Assembly: GCA_002495525.1 (NCBI GenBank)
Contig: DAFS01000041.1
Location: forward strand, 639-9,692
Direction: 5' to 3'
From: Euryarchaeota archaeon UBA89
Lineage (GTDB): Archaea > Thermoplasmatota > Poseidoniia > Poseidoniales > Thalassarchaeaceae
DNA length: 9,054 nucleotides
Shown here: positions 1 to 5,989 of the stretch, one piece after another
Numbering within the stretch: position 1 is the stretch's first letter
Layout: each line of letters begins with the position of its first letter
Translations under genes and position numbers: made by a program
The notes under the pieces: generated by a model
Seen by the model: the letters and a program-made list of their open reading frames with translations, nothing else
What the model was told of the DNA's origin: nothing
Database searches by the model: none

Positions 1-53
1 CCAACAATTCCGCCATCAGCGTGATAGACTCCCCAAATTGCTTTCAACAACAT
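1..53 (-). CDS. 5' end of unknown gene coupled to rpsB (partial, runs off window)
   Basis: The ATG lies at 53-51 and shares one base with the rpsB stop codon (TAATG), which is typical of translational coupling. Only 17 codons plus two bases are visible, reading MLLKAIWGVYHADGGIVG if the last codon is Gly. The frame is open to the window edge. The segment V-Y-H-A-D-G-G looks like the first beta strand and turn of a globular cytosolic protein, and no signal peptide is apparent. I do not recognise the family from so short a piece. The co-directional overlap suggests co-expression with uS2. Confidence 0.6.
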   Translation of the reverse strand, partial: MLLKAIWGVYHADGGIV

Positions 54-667
54 TAGAAGGTGGACTCCCAGTCCATTACATCCTGAGCTCTTTCCCAGTC
101 TGCATCATTGATGACACCCCGTGCCTTCATCATTTCTCTAGCTAGTAACCAATACACTAGAGCCAAAGAACGACGTCCTTTGTTATTTGCTGGAAGGGCT
201 AGGTCTACATTTCTTAGTCTATTATTAGCATCACAAATTGCAACAACAGGTAATCCTGAACTTACTGCCTCGGATAGTGCCTGCTGATCTGCAGCTGGAT
301 CTGTAACAACAATTACTTCAGGTTCAATGTAAGTTCGGAGACGAGAATTGGTTAGTGTTCCAGGAATGAATCTACCAACAATTCGCATTGCGCCAATTGT
401 TTGAGCAAATTTTCTAGCTGGTCTCTGACCATATTGACGAGCACTTACTACTAATATCCTGTCTGCATCAAAATTAGATAGGAATTTTGCAACCGCTCGA
501 ATCCTTGAATCTGTTTGTCTTACATCAATTATGTGAATCCCACTATTGTCCTGACGAACTTCATCTAAGAACTGCTTCATATCAGCAGACTTCTGATTCG
601 TTCCTATGTGCACAGCGTGCGTATCATACATTTCAAGCGGTACAAGTGGAGTGTGATTTTCATCCAT
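53..667 (-). CDS. rpsB: 30S ribosomal protein uS2 (archaeal S2/SA type)
   Basis: Encodes a 204-residue small-subunit ribosomal protein of the archaeal/eukaryotic uS2 (S2p/SA) type, shorter than the roughly 240-residue bacterial protein. Visible signatures are HIGT (20-23), GRFIPGTLTN (98-107), VVTDP (120-124) and NNKGRRSLAL (161-170) followed by the YWLLAREM helix. It has no N-terminal extension. The ATG at 667 is supported by a GAGG SD at 678-675 with a 7-nt spacer. A perfect 7-bp inverted repeat surrounds that SD (separate entry), so translation may be regulated. The next gene starts on its stop codon. The upstream neighbour is a lipoprotein gene 73 bp away; the rpoN-rpoK-enolase arrangement seen upstream of S2 in many archaea is not present here. 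Identification is secure. Confidence 0.96.
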   Translation of the reverse strand: MDENHTPLVPLEMYDTHAVHIGTNQKSADMKQFLDEVRQDNSGIHIIDVRQTDSRIRAVAKFLSNFDADRILVVSARQYGQRPARKFAQTIGAMRIVGRFIPGTLTNSRLRTYIEPEVIVVTDPAADQQALSEAVSSGLPVVAICDANNRLRNVDLALPANNKGRRSLALVYWLLAREMMKARGVINDADWERAQDVMDWESTF

Positions 668-696
668 TTAGGTCCCTCAGCAGCGCCGCGACCTAA
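668..696 (-). promoter_or_regulatory. Inverted repeat enclosing the rpsB ribosome-binding site
   Basis: On the mRNA strand, TTAGGTC (696-690) and GACCTAA (674-668) are perfect complements separated by 15 nt, and the second arm ends at the base before the ATG. The GAGG SD (678-675) is the last part of the loop, directly against the stem. If the hairpin forms it would block 30S access to the SD and start codon. Autoregulation by uS2 through such a leader is known for bacterial rpsB; for this archaeal gene it is my inference. The repeat itself is seen directly. Confidence 0.55.
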
Positions 697-724
697 CTTC
701 GATTGATAAGCGCTACGCAAGAGG

Positions 725-730
725 ATAAAT
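725..730 (-). promoter_or_regulatory. Possible TATA-like element for rpsB
   Basis: ATTTAT on the minus strand, within the sequence GATTTATCC, lies 27-32 bp before the start of the rpsB leader hairpin. An archaeal TATA box about 25 bp upstream of the start of transcription would begin the mRNA just before the inverted repeat at 696. No further consensus is visible and the match is short, so this is a weak call. Read-through from the lipoprotein gene is an alternative. Confidence 0.25.
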
Positions 731-740
731 CAACTAATCA

Positions 741-1358
741 TCAAGATTGGAGGTCAGAAAGGTATGTACATTCGTCCAAATCGTGGGACTCAGGGAATAC
801 TATGCATGGTTTTGTGATTGTAGCGTAGGTATCAAAGTGGTCATAGAAGGATGCTTGGTCGATCGGCGCGGTGACTCCGTAACCGCGCGCCTCTACTTCA
901 AAAATCCAAGGTCCTGAAATCAAATCAGACTGAGGGAATGAGAATTTTTGTTGAGGGAAATCTTGGGTGGCCTTAACTTCCCAAAACGGCTCTCCACCAC
1001 TTTCTCTTACTCCGGGTTTCCAAAGTTTGGCATGAGCATATCGGTATTCATTAGTTTCATTGCCGACTAATTCATCTAATACTGAAGAGTAAGGGAACTG
1101 GGCTCTAAAATCTATTACTAATTGAGAAATTGTATCATCAAAATCAATAATGGTTTCATTTGTGTAGAGAACTGAATCTAGGCTATTTGATTCAAATGTA
1201 TAATCAAATCCAACTGTTTCTTCAGTATTACGTACAATTGGTTCATCACGGATTGATTCCATGAATTCTCTTTGAACAGCCAAACCCAAACATCCAGTCA
1301 AAGTTGAGGAAAGCATGAGGATTGACAATGCTAATCCAAATACCCGAGTTGATGTCAT
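741..1358 (-). CDS. Small putative membrane lipoprotein of unknown function
   Basis: A 205-residue protein with a signal peptide (residues 1-22) ending in a lipobox, LTGC, with the lipidated Cys at 23. It is therefore expected to be exported and anchored to the outer face of the membrane. The rest is hydrophilic, acidic and probably beta-rich, with no domain I recognise. Two cysteines near the C-terminus (in KPC and DEC) could form a disulfide. The ATG at 1358 is chosen because GGAG (1367-1364) lies 5 nt upstream and the signal peptide then has normal length; an in-frame TTG at 1388 would add ten residues and has no better support. It lies 73 bp before rpsB and 157 bp after the FKBP gene, all co-directional. 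Function unknown. Confidence 0.8.
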   Translation of the reverse strand: MTSTRVFGLALSILMLSSTLTGCLGLAVQREFMESIRDEPIVRNTEETVGFDYTFESNSLDSVLYTNETIIDFDDTISQLVIDFRAQFPYSSVLDELVGNETNEYRYAHAKLWKPGVRESGGEPFWEVKATQDFPQQKFSFPQSDLISGPWIFEVEARGYGVTAPIDQASFYDHFDTYATITKPCIVFPESHDLDECTYLSDLQS

Positions 1359-1363
1359 TATTA

Positions 1364-1367
1364 CTCC
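1364..1367 (-). promoter_or_regulatory. SD site deciding the lipoprotein start
   Basis: GGAG on the minus strand, 5 nt before the ATG at 1358. It favours this start over the upstream in-frame TTG at 1388. Confidence 0.6.
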
Positions 1368-1430
1368 GAAACAGACATGTTTCTTCAATCCACTCTATAC
1401 AAGAGTACAATGCAAGCGTCTATGATGGGG

Positions 1431-1438
1431 TATTAATT
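1431..1438 (-). promoter_or_regulatory. Possible TATA-like element upstream of the lipoprotein gene
   Basis: AATTAATA on the minus strand is the most AT-rich block in the spacer. It would put a transcription start near 1405 and a leader of about 45 nt before the ATG at 1358. It follows directly after the GC-rich hairpin region. This rests on composition and position only. Confidence 0.22.
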
Positions 1439-1447
1439 CCGCTAAAA

Positions 1448-1514
1448 TGCCCCAGTGACGACGAAAGGAGAACCGAGCTACGGCTTTGACGTTCCCTATG
1501 AGTACCGAGGGGCA
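1448..1514. other. GC-rich imperfect hairpin; candidate structured RNA or 3' UTR element
   Basis: 67 bp with 39 G or C (58%), clearly above the AT-rich genes around it. The plus strand can fold end to end. TGCCCC 1448-1453 pairs with GGGGCA 1509-1514. GT and AC at 1455-1459 (one bulge) pair with GTAC 1502-1505. AGG and GAAC at 1466-1473 (one bulge) pair with GTTCCCT 1491-1497. GAGC 1475-1478 pairs with GCTT 1483-1486, closing a TACG loop. That is about 21 pairs. The C(UACG)G loop and a G-U pair favour the plus-strand RNA, which runs into a pyrimidine-rich tract. Read on the minus strand, the element begins one base after the FKBP stop codon and is followed by TTTT, so it could equally be an FKBP 3' UTR or termination structure. 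It does not fit tRNA. Confidence 0.45.
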
Positions 1515-1515
1515 C

Positions 1516-2211
1516 TTATTCTTCTTCATCAACAATACGAGGTTCGTGAACTTCTCTGAAAATTACTGTTCCAACGCCTAGGTTTTCACGCAGTGAGCGA
1601 ACAAGACTAAACTTAGCATAAGCCCAATTTTGGTCATAGGCCATTGCCTCAGGAGTTGTTACAGTTAGATCATCTCCATCAAAAGAAATCTCAAAATCTT
1701 CGCGGCCGGTGTTCATCTTTAGTAGTGTTTCAACACGTTCTGAACGATCTTCAACAACTTTAACAATATTATAATTATATTTTAGTGTAGTACCAGCTAA
1801 CGGATGGTTGTAGTCTATCCTTGCACGTCCTGCACTGATGAATTGCAATACACCTGTACGGCCACCAATTTCTACTGGTGCACCAATTGCTAGTGTACTT
1901 GGATCTTTAACGCTGCGCATCAAAACATTTTGCCCAATAGTTTCAACTAAACTAGAGTCTCTTTCTCCGTAAGCATCTACTGGTTCAATCTCAAAATCGT
2001 AGTCTTTGTCTGCCTCAGCATCATTTAGATGATTCTCAAAACCACTGATTAAACGGCCATCACCAACTATCGTTATCATAGGCTGATATGTACGACTTTC
2101 GTCGAATATATCATGCTCCTTTGCAACATCTTCGCGTGTAGTTTCGATAAGTCTTTCAGAACCTGCATCATACAGGTCATAGTCAATGTGAACAATTGAA
2201 CCAGCATCCAT
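1516..2211 (-). CDS. SlyD-like FKBP-type peptidyl-prolyl cis-trans isomerase (archaeal long form)
   Basis: 231 residues, the size of the archaeal 26-kDa FKBP class. It catalyses proline isomerisation and acts as a folding chaperone, probably in the cytosol since there is no signal peptide. The FKBP domain starts at residue 1 (VHIDYDLYD), with the active-site strand and helix at 48-65 (IVGDGRLISGFENHL) and EPVDAYGERD at 76-85. An inserted chaperone (IF) flap follows at about 90-127, and the returning FKBP strands at 132-152 carry the family signature DYNHPLAG (133-140). Residues 153-231 form the extra C-terminal domain of the long class and end in EEE. The ATG at 2211 has a strong GGAGG SD (2223-2219) with a 7-nt spacer. 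The metal-binding His-rich tail of bacterial SlyD is absent. Confidence 0.92.
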   Translation of the reverse strand: MDAGSIVHIDYDLYDAGSERLIETTREDVAKEHDIFDESRTYQPMITIVGDGRLISGFENHLNDAEADKDYDFEIEPVDAYGERDSSLVETIGQNVLMRSVKDPSTLAIGAPVEIGGRTGVLQFISAGRARIDYNHPLAGTTLKYNYNIVKVVEDRSERVETLLKMNTGREDFEISFDGDDLTVTTPEAMAYDQNWAYAKFSLVRSLRENLGVGTVIFREVHEPRIVDEEE

Positions 2212-2218
2212 AATTGTG

Positions 2219-2223
2219 CCTCC
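2219..2223 (-). promoter_or_regulatory. Strong SD of the FKBP gene
   Basis: GGAGG on the minus strand, 7 nt before the ATG at 2211. This is the best SD match in the window and fixes the start. Confidence 0.75.
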
Positions 2224-2225
2224 GG

Positions 2226-2242
2226 GCAGGCCGCCGACCTGC
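2226..2242 (-). promoter_or_regulatory. GC-rich hairpin in the FKBP leader
   Basis: GCAGG (2242-2238) and CCTGC (2230-2226) form a 5-bp stem with a 7-nt loop (TCGGCGG), ending 2 nt before the GGAGG SD. The SD itself stays outside the stem, so the hairpin might tune ribosome access rather than block it. Whether it matters is inference. Confidence 0.35.
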
Positions 2243-2275
2243 TTCCCCTTTTTGATACAAACGGTTATGTCTCTG

Positions 2276-2284
2276 AAAGAAAAA
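2276..2284 (-). terminator. Oligo-T tract after ccmF
   Basis: The minus strand reads TTTTTCTTT starting 5 nt after the ccmF stop codon. Archaeal RNA polymerase terminates at such T-rich tracts without needing a hairpin. It sits in the spacer between ccmF and the FKBP gene and would separate the two transcripts. Confidence 0.4.
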
Positions 2285-2289
2285 TGACC

Positions 2290-4671
2290 TTAATTTGTAT
2301 TTTGACGACTGATTTTAGGGCTGGAGGCGAAGGCTAAACTCCCACCTAGAATGATTAAAATCCAACCAAACCATACAGCGTGTGAACCTTGTAAGTCGTG
2401 CACAGTGACACGAATTCGGTCTACTTCAGAGGTCTCTCTAAACATCATTGCATTCAATAAATCATTTGATTGGAATATATCGAGAATAATTATCGTATCG
2501 CCGAAAAGACCGACATGCCTGTCCGGTTCTGATCTCGGAGTTACTTGACCGCTAGGAGAGTCAAAACGCAGTATCCCAGGATGGAGTGTATCGATTAATT
2601 CTCCATTCTTTCTCATTTCTATAACTACTCCAAGATAGCCATCACCTACTGGAAAATCATAATCTTCAGAATCAAGACTAATTAATTCCACTTCAGTAAA
2701 GGTAAATTCGTAGCCATCATGTTGAACTGGTTGATCTTTGCTTAATGTGACTAAGTGTGAAGGATCTGACCTATCAATCAACGTAGTAGTGAATACATGC
2801 CCAACCAGTAATAATAAGATTCCGAAATGAGATAAGTGTGAACCCAATAATCGAAGTCTAGATGAATTCTTCCTGTTTAGAAAACCATCTTTTTTTAATT
2901 TGGGGGCTACATTTGCCAAAGTAATGTAAAGTTGTCTAGCATTCGGAGGAATTGCAAACATTAGCCACGAGAGTAAGAAGATGGATACTGCACCTCTACT
3001 AAAGCTCGAGGCAAATAGCAATGAGGGGTCGCCAGGTAAGTCAAACTTATCTGCAAAAATACCTAATAAAATTGAGAAGATGAAAACTATAGAAAGTAAT
3101 AAATTACCTGTTTTCATATCTACAGATTTACCCCAAGTGTACATACTTAGACCAATCGTTAACAAACCGATAAAGGGTGCACCGTAAAACTCGTGTGCCT
3201 CTAAATTAGTTCCATCAATTTCAACAGTAAGTAAAAGCCAAGTTAGGAGAAGATAAGCTGCAGTACCATACCAAGTAATTGCCCTTGCAAATTTCATCCT
3301 TGCTGATTTATTTTTGAATGGTAATAGTAGAGATTCAAAATCATCATCATCATCTGAAAGTAGCCATATAACCAAGAAAGGAGACATTCCAGCTATTGCT
3401 TGAGGAATAGTTGCTGATGACGACCAGCTGGCATAAAACATCAAAACAACTCCTGAGAAAATCCATGGAAGAGAAGGTTCTTTACAATCAGTTGTGATTA
3501 ATAGAATCATTATTGAAATTGCCAGAACCCCTACAGCAGTAGATTCTATCCATATTGAAATTACAAAAATGACTATTATTAATAGAATGGAGAACTCTTT
3601 TCGTGTCTCAAAAAATGTTTTCTTATCCTCTAAATGTAGATCTTCGATTTGCTGTTTTACTAAGAAATAGAGAGCAATCATTCCTAACAATACAATTGCA
3701 AACATGTATGATGCCAACTCAAATCCAATTGCACTTGAATCAATAATATACAATATTCGAACATATGGATCTTGGCTATCTGTACCCAAGCCATCTGCAG
3801 CAAATGCATGTACAGATGCCCAAACACCATTGGCTCTTGTCACTAATGTTGCATGGAACGCCAGCGCTCCAGATATTAATCCTAAAGCAGGAGAAATTTT
3901 AATTGAGGTGGAAGAGTCATGTGTTGATCTAGCATGAATAATCAATAATAATGCAAACCATGGTAATATTGAGCCTGTCTCAACTGGGTCCCATGCCCAA
4001 TAACCTCCCCAATCAAGAACTGTATAAGCCCAAAGGCCCCCCAGACCTATTCCGATAGTCCCAGCAAGAAAACCTGCACGGGCCCAATGTAATTGAGATT
4101 CATGAATATCTTTAGCCGATTTACCACTAATAACTCCACCCATGGCTACTGCTGCTGTTGCTATGCACAAAGCATAGTAAAAGAATACTACAGGAGGGTG
4201 AATTACCATCAAATCAGTCTGTAATAATGGGTTAAGTTCACTCGGAGTTACTCCTGCAGAATTAGCAAAAGGTTCTAAGAACCAAGAGATTACTAGAATT
4301 CCAAGAGTAAATCCATGCATTATTCGGACATCATAATTTAGCATCTCTCTTTCAGTCATAAGCCAGGTTACTATCGACATTAAAGCCGCAAACAATAACA
4401 ATGGTCCAGCACGTCCTCCCCAGACTGCTGAAATTCGATACAATAATGGAAGGTCGGCACCACCATACTCTGTTACTAACTTTAATGATGAAAAATCTAA
4501 GATAAAAGCGAAGACAAGGAAGAAAAAAGGGAAAATTTGAGTAATTAATGCTATGGTTCTAAACAATTTATTACCAGCATTTTGAAATCTAAAAATCTGA
4601 TTTACAGATGAGATAATCGCAATAATGAGCAAAAATTGCCCAAATATTGGGATTATGGTATCACCATCCAT
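2290..4671 (-). CDS. ccmF: Cytochrome c maturation haem lyase subunit CcmF
   Basis: A multi-spanning membrane protein of 793 residues from the ATG at 4671. CcmF is the core of the system I synthetase that attaches haem to apocytochrome c outside the membrane. The haem-handling WWD motif is clear (WGGYWAWDPVE, 221-231). Likely haem-ligand histidines are H158 (in VIHPP), H246 (after PWFALLLII), H288 (in SVHAFA) and H615 (in LSHFG); by alignment with E. coli CcmF the first and third match the P-His pair and the second and fourth the b-haem pair. A soluble loop of about 130 residues precedes the last membrane helix. The protein is about 150 residues longer than E. coli CcmF, mostly between H288 and H615, where extra helices and an acidic DDDDD run occur. 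The ATG gives the usual short N-terminus; a GTG at 4683 is possible and neither has an SD. It overlaps the upstream reductase gene. Confidence 0.93.
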   Translation of the reverse strand: MDGDTIIPIFGQFLLIIAIISSVNQIFRFQNAGNKLFRTIALITQIFPFFFLVFAFILDFSSLKLVTEYGGADLPLLYRISAVWGGRAGPLLLFAALMSIVTWLMTEREMLNYDVRIMHGFTLGILVISWFLEPFANSAGVTPSELNPLLQTDLMVIHPPVVFFYYALCIATAAVAMGGVISGKSAKDIHESQLHWARAGFLAGTIGIGLGGLWAYTVLDWGGYWAWDPVETGSILPWFALLLIIHARSTHDSSTSIKISPALGLISGALAFHATLVTRANGVWASVHAFAADGLGTDSQDPYVRILYIIDSSAIGFELASYMFAIVLLGMIALYFLVKQQIEDLHLEDKKTFFETRKEFSILLIIVIFVISIWIESTAVGVLAISIMILLITTDCKEPSLPWIFSGVVLMFYASWSSSATIPQAIAGMSPFLVIWLLSDDDDDFESLLLPFKNKSARMKFARAITWYGTAAYLLLTWLLLTVEIDGTNLEAHEFYGAPFIGLLTIGLSMYTWGKSVDMKTGNLLLSIVFIFSILLGIFADKFDLPGDPSLLFASSFSRGAVSIFLLSWLMFAIPPNARQLYITLANVAPKLKKDGFLNRKNSSRLRLLGSHLSHFGILLLLVGHVFTTTLIDRSDPSHLVTLSKDQPVQHDGYEFTFTEVELISLDSEDYDFPVGDGYLGVVIEMRKNGELIDTLHPGILRFDSPSGQVTPRSEPDRHVGLFGDTIIILDIFQSNDLLNAMMFRETSEVDRIRVTVHDLQGSHAVWFGWILIILGGSLAFASSPKISRQNTN
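3341..3354 (-). repeat. Short GAT trinucleotide run inside ccmF
   Basis: A short ATC/GAT run encoding most of the DDDDD stretch in a loop between membrane helices of CcmF. It is a small in-frame microsatellite and might vary in length between strains without shifting the frame. Confidence 0.5.
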
Positions 4672-5911
4672 AGTATTTGGCACGAGAATATCCGAACGAT
4701 AACATAGCTGGGATTATTTTCTTTACATAGAGGCTCGGACGCTTTACAAGAATTTTCATACAAACTTTCAATTTCCCACTTATTCCCATATTACTCATCT
4801 CATCGGGGAAACATTGAGCCATCAATGACATATCATCATCTGATAAATCAAATAATGCCGATTTACCTCGAAGAATCTTCGAGTATGGAGGAAACTCATT
4901 TTTCCATAAATTAGAATATTCGGCTAAAGATGATGAAGAATAATCTCCAGCAGCGATTGCTTTTGCTGCGGTTTCTGCTGCAAAAACTGCTGATTTGAGT
5001 GCGAGATGAGAACCCCCCTCAAATAATGGAGAAGTAAAACCAGCAGCATCACCTATCAGCATTAGCCCATCAGTATGAGTATTTTCATGAGGGCCGGAAA
5101 TTGGAATAGTACCTCCAAAAGCAGGATTACCTTTTACTTTCCATGGAGGTGGAACTTGTTCTAAATCTTTGAAATGAGTATCTTCGATAAATTCATCTAA
5201 ACCTTTTTTTGTCCTAGATTTATCTTCAGATACCAAACCAACATTGGCTCTACCATCACATTTAGGTATCATCCAAACATATCCTTTCTCAGCATATTTT
5301 GGCCATATGTAGAAGTCCAGATAATCGTCTGTTGGAACTTCAAGAATTTCATACTGCATTCCTGCAATAACTTTTGGGCGAGGATTAAGTTCTAAAATTT
5401 TAGAACAAATACCTGCAACCCCTGATGCATCTATTACTACCTTAGCCTCAATAGGGAAATGATCTCCTTTTCCTTCGCAACGCCATCCAGTAAATTTTTC
5501 TCCATCAAACATTTTTTCCATACTTCTAAGTTTGTGGTTAAGATTCAGAACAGCCCCTTCGGAAACCGCTTCATCGGCTATCCATCTTTCAAACAAATGT
5601 TTTTCTAAAACATATCCTTCTTCAGTAAGTTTCTTCTCGGTTCCGTCTGGGAAAATAACTCTTATACCGTGAACTCTCTTACTAATCACACTATCAGGTA
5701 AATCAAGATTAAGATTATCACAGGCAACATCAGAGATACATTCTCCGCAGTGAACAGGAGTACCAATTTCTGCATGATCTTCTATTAAAATTGTTGAAAG
5801 TCCCGCTCTTGCACTATGCAAAGCAGCGTTTCCTCCACCCGGTCCAGCACCAATTACGAGCACATCACAGACAGTCGCACCCTCTCCCATGATACTAGTC
5901 AGGAGGGCCAT
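4661..5911 (-). CDS. Geranylgeranyl reductase family FAD-dependent oxidoreductase
   Basis: A 416-residue flavoprotein of the family that saturates geranylgeranyl chains of archaeal membrane lipids and, in some members, of quinones. The N-terminal Rossmann fold has VIGAGPGG (19-26) and the acidic end of strand two at E44. The family motif PVHCGEC (52-58) carries the conserved Cys near the flavin. Substrate-domain residues are at 199-216 (DFYIWP, GYVWMIP). The second FAD motif is LIGDAAGFTSPLFEGG (285-300). Length is normal for the family. The ATG at 5911 is used; an ATG at 5890 would remove seven residues and suits the short N-terminus usual in the family, and neither has a clear SD. The 3' end overlaps ccmF by 11 bp, implying co-expression. 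The neighbouring quinone genes make a menaquinone substrate possible. Confidence 0.88.
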   Translation of the reverse strand: MALLTSIMGEGATVCDVLVIGAGPGGGNAALHSARAGLSTILIEDHAEIGTPVHCGECISDVACDNLNLDLPDSVISKRVHGIRVIFPDGTEKKLTEEGYVLEKHLFERWIADEAVSEGAVLNLNHKLRSMEKMFDGEKFTGWRCEGKGDHFPIEAKVVIDASGVAGICSKILELNPRPKVIAGMQYEILEVPTDDYLDFYIWPKYAEKGYVWMIPKCDGRANVGLVSEDKSRTKKGLDEFIEDTHFKDLEQVPPPWKVKGNPAFGGTIPISGPHENTHTDGLMLIGDAAGFTSPLFEGGSHLALKSAVFAAETAAKAIAAGDYSSSSLAEYSNLWKNEFPPYSKILRGKSALFDLSDDDMSLMAQCFPDEMSNMGISGKLKVCMKILVKRPSLYVKKIIPAMLSFGYSRAKYYGW

Positions 5912-5989
5912 TACTCAAAGAATCCGTCGGTCGAACGTCCTATGATTACGAACGAACATATTCAACTAATAAGCGTCTCGAATGGTCTG
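5912..5989. promoter_or_regulatory. Divergent promoter region between the reductase and UbiD genes
   Basis: A 78-bp spacer from which both operons are read. ACATATT (5956-5962) is the only TATA-like block. It is nearly symmetric and could serve either direction: 28 bp upstream of the ATG at 5990 (suggesting a leaderless or very short-leader mRNA), and about 45 bp upstream of the ATG at 5911. CGAACG occurs twice in the same orientation, at 5932 and 5949, and might bind a regulator. All of this is inferred from position. Confidence 0.35.

Noticed and set aside
487..696. Plus-strand open frame opposite the rpsB 5' end
   Set aside because: Fully antisense to a certain ribosomal protein gene and its leader; composition does not suggest a protein.
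1448..1514. tRNA gene suggested by the length and paired ends of the GC-rich element
   Set aside because: No T-arm (GGTTCRA-type) before the 3' arm, no D-arm and no anticodon stem in the right place; the fold is a single long hairpin.
1455..1559. Plus-strand open frame from GTG, about 34 codons, with plausible-looking residues (SYGFDVPYEYRG)
   Set aside because: No SD, a rare start, and its second half lies antisense to the FKBP 3' end; the GC-rich part is better explained as a foldable element.
2246..2252. CCCCTTTTT on the plus strand after the GC hairpin, resembling an intrinsic terminator
   Set aside because: No plus-strand gene ends nearby; the flanking genes are both on the minus strand.
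5901..5907. AGGAGGG on the plus strand, a perfect SD-like sequence
   Set aside because: No start codon at suitable spacing downstream; the nearest in-frame UbiD ATG is 35 bp away. It lies within the N-terminal codons of the reductase gene on the other strand.
5816..5989. N-terminal extension of the UbiD frame upstream to 5816
   Set aside because: The extension runs antisense through the reductase N-terminus, and the family N-terminus begins at MAWRDLREYL (5990).
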